This document shows positions 36,769 through 45,551 of a stretch of 51,944 nt of DNA, one piece after another. The notes under the pieces were generated by a model. That model was not told where the DNA came from. It worked only from the letters and a program-made list of their open reading frames with translations, and did no database searches. Numbering within the stretch: position 1 is the first letter of the stretch; each line of letters starts with the position of its first letter. A program made the position numbers and the translations under genes. This stretch comes from DTKY01 sp037440765 (GTDB lineage Bacteria; Acidobacteriota; Terriglobia; Bryobacterales; Bryobacteraceae), in assembly GCA_037440765.1 (NCBI GenBank), contig JBBITL010000026.1, forward strand, positions 1-51,944. The letters run 5' to 3'.

Positions 36769-38592
36769 ATGTCCCGAGCAATCGTCATTCTCGCCTCAGC
36801 GCTTCTGACGGCGTCCCCGCAGGCGCCGCTCCGGCCGATTTCACCGGAGGAAATCCCACCGAACCTGAGCTTCTATGTCATGGATCCGCTGTACAGGCCC
36901 GGGGTTCCGTTGGGCTGGGCCTCTGAACGCATAGAGGAGAAGCTGGACAGGGGCATGCTGGCCATGCCGGTGGACGGGGGACGCGTCTACCTCGGCTGGA
37001 GGCTGCTCAGGAGCGACCCGCCCGGCGTTGCCTTCAACGTCTATCGCTCAACGGCAGGGGGCGCGGCATCCAGGTTGAACGCGCAGCCCATCAGGACAAC
37101 CACGGACTTCCTGGACCAGAGCCCCGCCCTCGGCCGAGCCAACACATGGTGGGTTCGGGCCGTGGTGAACGGCCAGGAACAGGAGGAGTCAGGCCGTGCC
37201 GCGCTCCCGCCGAATCCGCCTGTGCAACCCTTCAAAGCCGTCAGGATGCGCGGTGACATCACCAGCGTGGACCGGGTCGCCGCCGGGGACCTCGACGGCG
37301 ACGGCGCCTACGATTTCGTTGTCAAGCACCCCGCCGGCAGTGTGGACCCCGGACGGAGGCGCCCCAGTGCAGACAGCTACAAGATCGACGCCTACAACGG
37401 CCGCTCCGGCGACTTCATGTGGCGCATCGACCTGGGGTGGAACATCAACCACGGCATCTGGTTCTCGCCGATGGTGGTGCGCGACCTGGACGGCGACAAC
37501 CGGGCCGAGGTCTGCCTGAGGACCGCCCCCTATGCCGCCACGCGCGAGCAGGCCTTCGACGGAGGCCAGGGCTTCGTGCTGGAGGGCCCCGAGTACTTGA
37601 CGGTTTACGACGGCGCCACCGGCAAAGAGATCGACAAAGTCGACTGGATCGAGCGCGGCAAGGTCACAGACTGGGCGGATACCACCGGCAACCGCTCCAG
37701 CCGCCACATGCTCGGCGTGGCCTATCTCGACGGCAACACGCCCAGCGTTCTGGTGGTCCGGGGCACATACGGCCTCATGAAGGTGGACGCCTGGACGCTG
37801 CGCAACCGGAAACTCGAGAAGGTCTGGCGCTGGACCAATGAACGCGCCCCTTTCATGTATCAGGGCCAGGGTCAGCACAGCATCAAGACCGCCGACATCG
37901 ACGGCGACGGCTTCGACGAGATCCTGAACGGCTCGATCGCCATAGACCATGACGGCCGTACCCTCTGGGGCACGGGCCTGGGGCACGGAGACCGGTTCTA
38001 CCTTTCGGACATCAACCCGGACCGGCCCGGCCTGGAAGTCTTCTACATCATCGAGGAGCCTCATCCCAGGCACGGAGTGAGCTTGCGCGACGCCCGTACT
38101 GGGGGCCTCATTTTCGGCATAGAGGAGGCGAACGAGGACAACCAGCTCGCCAGCGCGCTGGTGGGCGATATCGACCCCGATTACCCCGGCAAGGAGTGCT
38201 GGGCCGACAAGTACTTCTTCTCATCCGGCGGCCAGATCATTGAGGGTGCTGTCCCGCCGCAAAACGAGCTGGTGTGGTGGGATGCGGACCTGCTGCGCGA
38301 GATCCACAGCCGAGGGAGCATCTTCAAGTGGAAAGGCGCGACGCTGGCTAGGACACAGGGGAGCGTCCAGCTTGTTGCTGACATACTGGGCGACTGGCGC
38401 GAGGAAATCGTCACCTTCTCCAGCGGCGAGCTTCGCATCTACACGACGACCATTCCAGCCTCGGATCGCCGCGTCACCCTGATGCAGGATCCCCTCTACC
38501 GCAACGACGTGACGCACCGTTCAATGGGCTACCCTCACGTCCCCATGACCAGTTTCTACCTCGGAACGCCAGCGCCGAACCGCGAGCGTTAG
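36769..38592 (+). CDS. Rhamnogalacturonan lyase, PL11 family
   Basis: A 607-residue secreted enzyme that cleaves rhamnogalacturonan I by beta-elimination. The signal is MSRAIVILASALLTASPQA. The protein is an eight-bladed propeller with calcium-binding turns: DLDGDGAYDFVVKHPAG, VRDLDGDNRAEVCLRTAPY and DIDGDGFDEILNGSIAID. Conserved PL11 blocks include YKIDAYNGRSGDFMWRIDLG, HNQ-like GWNINHGIWFSPMV, GYPHVPMTSFYLG and the early GRVYLGWRLL. Its length matches YesW/YesX (about 600). The C-terminal NRER and stop codon are encoded by palindromic repeat copy C. It follows the aldo/keto reductase by 4 bases. Confidence 0.92.
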   Translation: MSRAIVILASALLTASPQAPLRPISPEEIPPNLSFYVMDPLYRPGVPLGWASERIEEKLDRGMLAMPVDGGRVYLGWRLLRSDPPGVAFNVYRSTAGGAASRLNAQPIRTTTDFLDQSPALGRANTWWVRAVVNGQEQEESGRAALPPNPPVQPFKAVRMRGDITSVDRVAAGDLDGDGAYDFVVKHPAGSVDPGRRRPSADSYKIDAYNGRSGDFMWRIDLGWNINHGIWFSPMVVRDLDGDNRAEVCLRTAPYAATREQAFDGGQGFVLEGPEYLTVYDGATGKEIDKVDWIERGKVTDWADTTGNRSSRHMLGVAYLDGNTPSVLVVRGTYGLMKVDAWTLRNRKLEKVWRWTNERAPFMYQGQGQHSIKTADIDGDGFDEILNGSIAIDHDGRTLWGTGLGHGDRFYLSDINPDRPGLEVFYIIEEPHPRHGVSLRDARTGGLIFGIEEANEDNQLASALVGDIDPDYPGKECWADKYFFSSGGQIIEGAVPPQNELVWWDADLLREIHSRGSIFKWKGATLARTQGSVQLVADILGDWREEIVTFSSGELRIYTTTIPASDRRVTLMQDPLYRNDVTHRSMGYPHVPMTSFYLGTPAPNRER

Positions 38593-38600
38593 CGAGCGGA
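38577..38600 (+). repeat. Palindromic repeat, half copy C (contains the PL11 stop)
   Basis: GAACCGCGAGCGTTAGCGAG plus CGGA is a single arm of the repeat family seen at 13.5, 31.2 and 48.6 kb. It provides the last three codons and the stop (GAG CGT TAG) of the PL11 gene and lies 3 bases before the convergent gatB gene end. Confidence 0.7.
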
Positions 38601-38602
38601 CT

Positions 38603-40054
38603 TCACCCCAGCCGGCTCCTGAGTATCTCGTTCACCGCCGCGGGATCGGCCTGCCCGCGCGTGGCCTTCATGACCTGTCCCACGAAGAATCCGAGGACCG
38701 TGCTCTTGCCGCCCTTGTACTGCTCCACCTGTTTGGGGTTCGCAGCCAGGATCCCGTCCACGATCTTCTCGAGCGCCCCTCTGTCGCTGATCTGCTTCAG
38801 CCCCTCGCGCTCCAGGATCACACCGGCCGGCTCGCCCGACGCGAACATCTTGGCGAAAACATCCTTGGCCAGCTTGCCCGAGATCTCGCCCCGGCCGATG
38901 AGCGCCAGCAACTCGCCCAGGCGAGCCGCGCTGACCGGCGATTCGCCGGTTTCCTTGCCGGCCGCCTTCAGCGCGCCCGCCAGTTCCCCCATCACCCAGT
39001 TGGCGGCGTTGCGCGGGTCGCCGCTGGCGCGGGCGACCTCTTCGAAGTACTCGCTGAGCGCCCGGCTCTGCGTCAGCACGCCGGCGTCATACTCCCTGAG
39101 GCCGTACTGCTCCACGAAACGGCTTCTCTTGGCCGAAGGCAGTTCGGGCATGGCGGCACGCGCGCGGTCCCGCCAGGCGTCGCTGACCGCCAGCGGCACG
39201 AGGTCCGGCTCTGGAAAGTAGCGGTAGTCGTGCGCGTGCTCTTTGGAGCGCATGCCGACGGTCCGGCCGGAGTCCGGGTCGTAGAGGCGCGTCTCCTGAG
39301 CGATTGCGCCTCCCTGCTCGATCACGCCGACCTGGCGCTCGATCTCGTAGTCCAGGGCCATCTTGAGGAAGCGGAAAGAATTGAGGTTCTTGACCTCCGC
39401 CTTGGTCCCGAACTTCCCGGCGCCCCGCGGCCGCACCGAGACGTTGGCGTCGCAGCGCAGGTGCCCCTTCTCCATGTCGCAGGTCGAGACCCCCACGTAC
39501 TGGAGCACCTGCTTCAGCCCGGTCAGGTAGGCATAGGCTTCCTCCGAGCTGCGCATGTCCGGCTCGCTGACGATCTCGACGAGCGGCGTGCCGCAGCGGT
39601 TCAGATCGACGTAGGTGAAGCGGTCCGAATCCGGGAAGCCCTCGTGCAGGCTCTTGCCCGCGTCGTCCTCCAGGTGAACCCGCGTCACTCCGATGCGGCG
39701 CGTCATTCCGTCGAGGAGGATCTCCACCCAGCCGTGCTCGGCCAGCGGCTCGTCGTATTGTGAGATCTGGTAGCCCTTGGGCAGGTCCGGATAGAAGTAG
39801 TTCTTGCGCGCCAGCCGGGAGACCGGGCGGACTTTGCAGTTAAGCGCCAGCCCCGCCATCACCGCCATCTCCACCGCCTTCCGGTTCAGCACGGGCAGCG
39901 CTCCGGGCAGGCCCAGGCACACGGGACACACGTTCGTGTTGGGCGGCGCGCCGAAGCCCGTGGGGCACCCGCAGTAGAGCTTGGTGCGCGTGGCCAGTTG
40001 CACGTGGACTTCCAGCCCGATCACCGGTTCGTATTCCGTGGCGGCGCCGCTCAT
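38603..40054 (-). CDS. gatB: Aspartyl/glutamyl-tRNA amidotransferase subunit B
   Basis: Kinase/transamidation subunit that converts Asp-tRNA-Asn or Glu-tRNA-Gln to the amide form with GatA and GatC. From ATG 40054 (483 residues) it carries YEPVIGLEVHVQLATRTKLY, zinc cysteines CGCPTGFGAPPNTNVCPVC, NYFYPDLPKGYQISQYDEPL, RTCGTPLVEIVSEPD-like DLNRCGTPLVEIVSEPDMRS, and the C-terminal tRNA-binding YqeY tail VMGELAGALKAAGKETGE. The first 14 in-frame residues of a longer version overlap the ygfZ start region and are not conserved. GatA and GatC are not in the window. Confidence 0.96.
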   Translation of the reverse strand: MSGAATEYEPVIGLEVHVQLATRTKLYCGCPTGFGAPPNTNVCPVCLGLPGALPVLNRKAVEMAVMAGLALNCKVRPVSRLARKNYFYPDLPKGYQISQYDEPLAEHGWVEILLDGMTRRIGVTRVHLEDDAGKSLHEGFPDSDRFTYVDLNRCGTPLVEIVSEPDMRSSEEAYAYLTGLKQVLQYVGVSTCDMEKGHLRCDANVSVRPRGAGKFGTKAEVKNLNSFRFLKMALDYEIERQVGVIEQGGAIAQETRLYDPDSGRTVGMRSKEHAHDYRYFPEPDLVPLAVSDAWRDRARAAMPELPSAKRSRFVEQYGLREYDAGVLTQSRALSEYFEEVARASGDPRNAANWVMGELAGALKAAGKETGESPVSAARLGELLALIGRGEISGKLAKDVFAKMFASGEPAGVILEREGLKQISDRGALEKIVDGILAANPKQVEQYKGGKSTVLGFFVGQVMKATRGQADPAAVNEILRSRLG

Positions 40055-40094
40055 GGGTATACTCTGGTTGTATCGCAGTCCGAAGCTCGCCGCC

Positions 40095-41003
40095 ATGACT
40101 TCCGGTTATCGCGCACTTAGAGAATCCGCCGCCTGGTTCGACCTTACGGGCCGGGGCAAGATTGTCGCCCGCGGCCAGGACCGCGCCCGCCTGCTCCACG
40201 CCATGACCACCAACCACGTCGAGCAGCTCACCCCGGGCAGCGGTTGCTACGCATTCTTCCTCGACGCCCGGGGGCACATCCTGGGAGACGTCAACCTGCT
40301 CGCCTTCGAGGACCATCACCTGCTCGACACCGAGCCCGAGACCGCCGCCAGGCTGCTGGCTCACCTTGGTCGATACATCATCGCCGATGACGTGACGCTG
40401 GAGGACCGGACTGCGTCCACGGCCACCCTCGCCCTCGAAGGCCCCAGGGCTTCTGGGTTGCTGGCATCGCTCGGAGCGGCCGTCGGCGAGCCGCCTTACA
40501 GCCACGCTTCCTGGGCATCGCGCACAGTAGCCCGGATCGCGCCGGCTCTGCTGTACATTTTCGCCCCGTGGAGCGAACGGGACAGGCTCATCGCGGAGCT
40601 GGAGTCCGCCGGCGCGGTTCCCGCCAGCCCTGAAGACGCCCTTGCAGTCCGCCTCGAAGAAGGGCGGCCGCGTTACGGAGACGACATCACCGAGTCTCAC
40701 CTGCCTCAGGAGACGCAGTTGCTCCACGCGGTCCATTTCAACAAGGGCTGCTACCTGGGCCAGGAGATAGTGGAGCGCATACGCTCGCGCGGCCACGTGA
40801 ACCGCCTGCTGGTGCGGCTGCTGATGGATGGAGCCGCGCCGCCGGCGCGCGGCGCCCCGGCTGGCGGCGGCGCCGTGATGTCGGCCTCGTTCTCTCCCGC
40901 GCTCGGCCGGACGGTCGCCTTCGCTTACGTCCGCGCGGATCTCGCCAGGCCCGGCAACAGGATCAGCGTGGACGGGCGCGAGGCTGAAGTGCTCAAGCCC
41001 TGA
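40095..41003 (+). CDS. ygfZ: YgfZ/GcvT-family folate-binding Fe-S protein
   Basis: A 302-residue tetrahydrofolate-binding protein that supports repair or assembly of certain Fe-S enzymes. It carries the YgfZ signature NKGCYLGQEIVERIRSRGHV with the reactive Cys and the Q-E, the GcvT-like N-terminal TGRGKIVARGQDRARLLHAM, and the Gly-rich fold end EALGRTVAFAYVR-like GRTVAFAYVRADLARPG. Start ATG 40095 gives MTSGYRALRESAAWFDLTGR. Divergent from gatB with a 40-base gap. No clear Shine-Dalgarno sequence is present. Confidence 0.9.
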   Translation: MTSGYRALRESAAWFDLTGRGKIVARGQDRARLLHAMTTNHVEQLTPGSGCYAFFLDARGHILGDVNLLAFEDHHLLDTEPETAARLLAHLGRYIIADDVTLEDRTASTATLALEGPRASGLLASLGAAVGEPPYSHASWASRTVARIAPALLYIFAPWSERDRLIAELESAGAVPASPEDALAVRLEEGRPRYGDDITESHLPQETQLLHAVHFNKGCYLGQEIVERIRSRGHVNRLLVRLLMDGAAPPARGAPAGGGAVMSASFSPALGRTVAFAYVRADLARPGNRISVDGREAEVLKP

Positions 41004-41070
41004 GTCGGCCGGGGACTCCGCGTGCTTCTCAAACTGCCGCCGCGCGCGTCGCCGCGGGCCTGCGGATCGA

Positions 41071-41694
41071 TCAACGTCCCGGCTCCGAGACCTCGGGCCG
41101 GAATTCGAACAGTCCGCCGGACACCGCCACGCGCAGGCGGCTGCCGGTGAGCGGAATGCCGCGGGCCGGGAAGAACAGCGCGCCGTCGGTCGACTCGCCG
41201 GGTCTCAGCTTGATCTCCACGAAGACGATGGCGGAGGCCGCCGCCGCAGCCTTCAGCCGCACCGAGCTCACTTCCGCCTGGGCCGCCTGCCGCCGCAGCT
41301 CATAGCCGTTGGTGGACCGGAACCGGGTGAGCCCGTACAGGCCCATCTCGTAAGTGTTCACCAGGCGGATTACGTCGTTGCGCCCGGCGCGCTCCAGGAA
41401 GTTGTTCACCACGGCCGTGGCGGCGCCGGCCCGCAACTGCCGGCCGTCCGGCCACCGGAACGCGAAGTCCTCCGGACGGACCGAGACCACCTCGTTCGAG
41501 CCGTTGGTGACCGCCGCCTGCACGATCGCGTACTCGCGCACCTGCACCGGCAGGTGCGCGTACATTACCGTAACGCCGTCCCTGGAGAGCGCCTGGTACT
41601 TCAGGCCGCCGCTGTCAAACTCGATGACCTGAGCGCCCGCACCTCCGGCCAGGCACAGCACAGCCACTGCCAGCCCCCGTAAGCGTGAGTACAT
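41071..41694 (-). CDS. Exported protein of unknown function
   Basis: A 207-residue secreted protein with signal peptide MYSRLRGLAVAVLCLAGGAG, then beta-rich mature region YQALSRDGVTVMYAHLPVQV, EVVSVRPEDFAFRWPDGRQL and VFVEIKLRPGESTDGALFFP. I recognise no named family; the pattern (one beta sandwich, charged PEDF-like loop) resembles acidobacterial DUF-type envelope proteins. ATG 41694 has AAAGG 5 bases upstream, better than the alternative GTG at 41700. It is not in an operon with its neighbours. Confidence 0.7.
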   Translation of the reverse strand: MYSRLRGLAVAVLCLAGGAGAQVIEFDSGGLKYQALSRDGVTVMYAHLPVQVREYAIVQAAVTNGSNEVVSVRPEDFAFRWPDGRQLRAGAATAVVNNFLERAGRNDVIRLVNTYEMGLYGLTRFRSTNGYELRRQAAQAEVSSVRLKAAAAASAIVFVEIKLRPGESTDGALFFPARGIPLTGSRLRVAVSGGLFEFRPEVSEPGR

Positions 41695-41747
41695 CGCCAC
41701 CTTTCATCATACGATGATGCAGGATTGCCGCAGACCACGGAGCCCCC

Positions 41748-41946
41748 ATGCGGAAGATCGATCTCAAAAAGGAGCGGAAGCAGTTCCACACGGCGCTGGC
41801 GCGCAAGCCCGCGCTCGTGGACGTCCCCAAGCTCAGGCGCCTCATGATCGACGGCCAGGGCGACCCCAGCACCAGCCCCGGGTTTCAGAGCGCCATTGCT
41901 AAAGACCCTGCTGCGGCGCCCGGTGAAGAAGGCCGCCCCGGCCTGA
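41748..41946 (+). pseudogene. GyrI-like domain protein, middle deleted
   Basis: The start MRKIDLKKERKQFHTALARK, then PALVDVPKLRRLMIDGQGDP and STSPGFQSAI match the N-terminus of GyrI-like small-molecule-binding proteins. Soon after, a different frame gives KTLLRRPVKK and stops at 41944-41946, which matches the family C-terminus (KTxLRxPV). Of a family length near 200 residues about 130 are missing, and the frame shifts at about 41895-41905. The 3' end lies one base from the glnE end, as expected for a native convergent pair, so the loss is internal. Likely non-functional. Confidence 0.7.
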
Positions 41947-44838
41947 TCACGCTCCGAACAGCCGGTTGAAGTACTCCCGCGTCTGGGCCTGGATCTGCGC
42001 CAGTTCGATGTCCAGGGGCTGGTCATGCAGGTGGGCGGGCGTCCAGCGGCCGATCAATTCGGTCAGGTTTTCCAGCTGGGACGGCGAGGCCGGCAGGTCC
42101 CCCTCGGTATGGCCCGTGCTGACGCGCAGTCCGTGATCCACGGCGCGGTAGAAGGTGGCCGCGTCGCGCAGGAAGTCCGCATCGGCGGCTTCCAGGTGGC
42201 CCATCTTCTCGATCACGTCGATGCGCGCGGGCGTGTTCAGGAACTTGTAGAAGATGCCCGCCCCCTTCAGGCGGAGGTACATGAGCGCGAAGTCGATGTC
42301 GTAGTAGCCGCCGCGGCCGGCCTTGAGCGGGTTGCCGGGGCCCTGCTCCCGCTCCAGCCTGGCGCGCATTTCCAGCAGCGCCTGACGCGACCGCCCGCCC
42401 CGCCCGTAACGCCGCCAGTCCACCTCCTGGAGCGATTGCAGAAACGCCGTGGCCCGGTCGGTATCGCCCGCCACCGCCCGCGACTTCATGTAAGTGATGC
42501 CTTCCCAGGCCTCGGCAGAATTGGAGAAGTAGTCCCGGTAGCCGCTCTCCAACTGGATCAGCGGACCGGCGCGCCCGTTCGGCCGCAGCCGCGTGTCCAC
42601 CGCGAAGATGACCCCGTAGCCGGTGTAAGCCGTTATCAGCTCGATCATGCGCTCGGCCACGCGCGTCCAGAAGGGCAGTTCCGCGGCATCCTCGTCGGCC
42701 AGCACGAACACCAGGTCGGCGTCGCTGGCCAGGTCGAATTCGCGCATCCCGAGCCGGCCCAGCGCGATGGTCATCAACTGGTCGCCGGGCGAGTAGTTCT
42801 TCCCCTGGGGCGGGCGGGATGAAGCGACGTCCGCCGTCGCCAGCTGGAACACCGCCCGGATCACAATATCGGCGAGCTCCGAGGTGTGCTCCAGCGTCGT
42901 GAAGATCGGCGCGCGAAGGCAGATGCTCGCGGCCTGTATGCGCAGCATGTCGCGCTGGAAACCCCGCCGCAGCTCGTCGATGCCCGAGGCGGCCGAGGTT
43001 GCCGCTCCGGCGGACGTCGCGAGCGCGCCGAGCTCCCCGAGCAGTTCCGGGCTGCGGATCAACTGGTCCGCGAAGTAGGGGCTGTGCTCGAACAGGTCCA
43101 GGGTCCGCTCCGCCAGGTCCCGGTCGCCGTTCAGCTTTCCGAGCCACTGCGGATGGGGGAGAATCAGCTCCAGATAATGCTCGAAATGCTTGCGGCCCCG
43201 CCGCATCCCCCGCTTGCCGAGCAAGGAGGCGAGTTCCGGCGCCTTCTGGTCCAGGTATCGCACCAGGTTGCTCGCCGGCGCCTCCGGAACGCCGGCCGGC
43301 GGGCGGTCCGGCCAGGGCTGGGACAGGTCGCCGGCGGAGGCGCCGTAGTACATGGGCTGCTGGGCGTGTATCACCCGCTCGTAGATCTCCTGCACCTCCT
43401 CCAGGTGGTGGTTCAGAGCCTGGAGCAGCGTTTCGGCGGACGCCGCTCCGCCGAGCTCGGCCGGCGGCATCTTGCGGGCCAGAATCTCCAGTTCATCCGT
43501 GTCGCGCGGCAGCGCGTGCGTCTGCAAATCTTCAACCACCTGCAGCCGGTGCTCCAGAATCCGCAGGAATTGGTAGGCGGAGGCCAGTTTCCCGTACTCG
43601 GCGTCCGACAGCAGGCCCTTGTCGCGCAGGCGGAACAGGGCCAGCATGGAGCCCCCGTGCCGCACCCAGGTCTCCCGGCCTCCGTGCAGCCGCTGGAGGC
43701 ACTGCACCAGAAACTCGATATCCCGGATGCCCCCCCGCGCCAGCTTGATGTCCAGGCCCGTCCGCCGGCCGGTTCTGGCCGCCACCTTCTCGCTGATTCT
43801 CTCGCGCGTGGCGCTCATGGATTCCACAGCCGAGAAATCCAGGGTGCTCGCGTAGATCCGCGATTCGGCCGAGTCCAGCAGCGCCCGGCCCAGCGTCCGG
43901 TCGCCCGCCGAGACCCGCGCCTTGATGAGCATCTGCAACTCCCAGTCCCGGGCGCGGGTCTGGTAGTAGTTGCGCGCCGCGTCGAGCGAGATGCAGACGT
44001 CGCCCTGCCGCCCCTCCGGCCGCAGCCGCAGGTCCACCCGGTAGCAGCGGCCCTCCGGGCTGTAGGCCGAGAGCAGTCCGACCACGCGGTTGGCCAGCTT
44101 GCGGTAGAACTCGTGGTTCTCAATCGTCTCCGGCCCGCTGGTCTGCCCGCTGCCACCGCACAGGAACATCACGTCGATGTCGGAGCTGTAGTTCAGCTCC
44201 TTGCCGCCCAGTTTGCCGAGGCTGAGCACTGCGAATCCGCACCGCTCGGGCGTGCCGTGGCGCTGGGCAAGCTCCCGGTGCACGCCCTGGCACGCCACCT
44301 CCAGTATGGCGTCCGCCAGGTTGGAGATTTCCTCGACCGTTTCGGCCAGCGTGCAGTATCCCTGCACGTCCCTCAGCAGGATCCGCAGCAACTGCTGCCG
44401 CCGGAACGAGGCCAGCGTCAGCGTCGAGGGCGGCCCGGCCGCCCCCGGTTCCAGGAACCGTTCGCTCTCCGCCTGCGCCTCCAGCCGGGCCTGATAGTCC
44501 TCCGCTGTGAGCACCCGGTCCATGTCGCGCGACCGGACGAGTTCCTCCAGCCATTCCGGACACTTGATGACGGCCTCCGACAGAAACCGGCTGTAGGAGA
44601 ACACCGAAATCAGGAACGGGAGCCCGGCAACCGAGGCCGTCAGCCGCCCGAAGGCCTCCGGCCGGTCCTCCTGAAGGCGGCCCAGCATGTGCAGGGCCTC
44701 GTCTGGATCGGGAGAGGCCACCATTAACGACCTCATTCCCGTCTGCACTTCGGCCGGAACCGCCCGTGCCAGGCGTTCAATGGTCGCCCTGGCGCGCGCC
44801 GGGTCGCGGTATCGAATCTGCTCGAGGAGGCGCTTCAT
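41947..44838 (-). CDS. glnE: Bifunctional glutamine synthetase adenylyltransferase/deadenylase
   Basis: Adenylylates and deadenylylates glutamine synthetase in response to nitrogen status via PII. The 963-residue protein (E. coli about 946) has the two catalytic domains: N-terminal deadenylase core LSLGKLGGKELNYSSDIDVM followed by FL, and C-terminal adenylyltransferase core IALGRLGMREFDLASDADLV followed by FVL, both with the DxD metal site. Linker helices include DIEFLVQCLQRLHGGRE and RGGYYDIDFALMYLRLKGAG. The GyrI-like relic is convergent at its 3' end. GlnE is alone here; glnA and glnD are not in the window. Confidence 0.96.
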   Translation of the reverse strand: MKRLLEQIRYRDPARARATIERLARAVPAEVQTGMRSLMVASPDPDEALHMLGRLQEDRPEAFGRLTASVAGLPFLISVFSYSRFLSEAVIKCPEWLEELVRSRDMDRVLTAEDYQARLEAQAESERFLEPGAAGPPSTLTLASFRRQQLLRILLRDVQGYCTLAETVEEISNLADAILEVACQGVHRELAQRHGTPERCGFAVLSLGKLGGKELNYSSDIDVMFLCGGSGQTSGPETIENHEFYRKLANRVVGLLSAYSPEGRCYRVDLRLRPEGRQGDVCISLDAARNYYQTRARDWELQMLIKARVSAGDRTLGRALLDSAESRIYASTLDFSAVESMSATRERISEKVAARTGRRTGLDIKLARGGIRDIEFLVQCLQRLHGGRETWVRHGGSMLALFRLRDKGLLSDAEYGKLASAYQFLRILEHRLQVVEDLQTHALPRDTDELEILARKMPPAELGGAASAETLLQALNHHLEEVQEIYERVIHAQQPMYYGASAGDLSQPWPDRPPAGVPEAPASNLVRYLDQKAPELASLLGKRGMRRGRKHFEHYLELILPHPQWLGKLNGDRDLAERTLDLFEHSPYFADQLIRSPELLGELGALATSAGAATSAASGIDELRRGFQRDMLRIQAASICLRAPIFTTLEHTSELADIVIRAVFQLATADVASSRPPQGKNYSPGDQLMTIALGRLGMREFDLASDADLVFVLADEDAAELPFWTRVAERMIELITAYTGYGVIFAVDTRLRPNGRAGPLIQLESGYRDYFSNSAEAWEGITYMKSRAVAGDTDRATAFLQSLQEVDWRRYGRGGRSRQALLEMRARLEREQGPGNPLKAGRGGYYDIDFALMYLRLKGAGIFYKFLNTPARIDVIEKMGHLEAADADFLRDAATFYRAVDHGLRVSTGHTEGDLPASPSQLENLTELIGRWTPAHLHDQPLDIELAQIQAQTREYFNRLFGA

Positions 44839-44865
44839 CGGGCGGGCCGCTTCACGGGCTCCGCG

Positions 44866-45390
44866 TCAGCCCCAAAGATCGCCGGTGTGGACCGGCTTGC
44901 CTTGCAGCTTCAGGTAGTAGAACAGTTGCGCCTTGTGCGTGCCCAGGTGCTGAACCATCTGAAGCAGATGCCGGCCCAGCGCATGCTCCACGCCCGGGGC
45001 CCAGGGGGCGGCCATGCGGCGTCCGGCCAGGTCCTGTTCGCCGGCCTGGTCAATCATTTTCAGGGCGAGAATCTTGTCGTCGGCCAGCAGTTTCCGGGCT
45101 TCCTCGACGCTCGCCACGGCGGGCAGTTTCTCGGCGGGCGGCAGCATCTGTTCCGGCGGAATGTCCTCCATCTTGACGCCCTCCGGCAGGCCCCAGTCGC
45201 CCGTGACAAAACCCTTGCAGGCCGCTCCGCAGGCGTTGCCCATGTGCATCAGAAGTTGGCCGACGGTCATCCAGTTGCCGCCCGTGGCTGGCTTCCAGTC
45301 CAGGCCGCCCGGGTCCACCTTCTCCAGGAGTTTCGACGCGCTGGCGTAGCCGCTCTCAACCTCGGTCTTCAGCAATTCGGTCCAGTTCAT
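44866..45390 (-). CDS. DinB-family metalloprotein
   Basis: A 174-residue four-helix-bundle DinB/YfiT-like protein. The metal-binding histidines are in VGQLLMHMGNA and HLLQMVQHLGTHKAQLFYYL, with the helix pattern typical of the DinB superfamily (MNWTELLKTEVESGYASASK start). Members act as thiol-dependent transferases or of unknown function; substrate unknown. ATG 45390 begins the gene, and it runs in the same direction as glnE, 27 bases upstream of it, so it could be co-transcribed with glnE. Confidence 0.85.
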   Translation of the reverse strand: MNWTELLKTEVESGYASASKLLEKVDPGGLDWKPATGGNWMTVGQLLMHMGNACGAACKGFVTGDWGLPEGVKMEDIPPEQMLPPAEKLPAVASVEEARKLLADDKILALKMIDQAGEQDLAGRRMAAPWAPGVEHALGRHLLQMVQHLGTHKAQLFYYLKLQGKPVHTGDLWG

Positions 45391-45551
45391 GTGCTCTTCC
45401 TCCGCATGTCAGCATAGCAACTCCACAGGGACGTGCGACTGAAGACCGGCTCGAAGTTCTTCTCAATCAGCCGATAGAGCTTGAGGGAGGTCCCGTACCA
45501 CACTCCCGGGCGAGGGCATCCAAGCCCCGGAGAGGGAAGGGGACACACCAG
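45391..45551. other. Non-coding gap between DinB-like and coiled-coil genes
   Basis: 161 bases. The minus strand reads KLYRLIEKNFEPVFSR without a gene context; this recalls the start of some IS91-type transposases but is too short to call. GGAGAGGGAAGGGG directly before 45552 is a plausible ribosome binding site for the coiled-coil protein. Confidence 0.3.

Noticed and set aside
42886..44727. Long plus-strand open frame opposite glnE
   Set aside because: Same GC-driven antisense effect; glnE has both catalytic domains and the plus-strand frame has no recognisable motif.
45391..45500. Possible insertion-sequence (IS91-like) remnant
   Set aside because: Only about 15 residues (KLYRLIEKNFEPVF) recall a transposase; there are no inverted or terminal repeats and no other supporting sequence.
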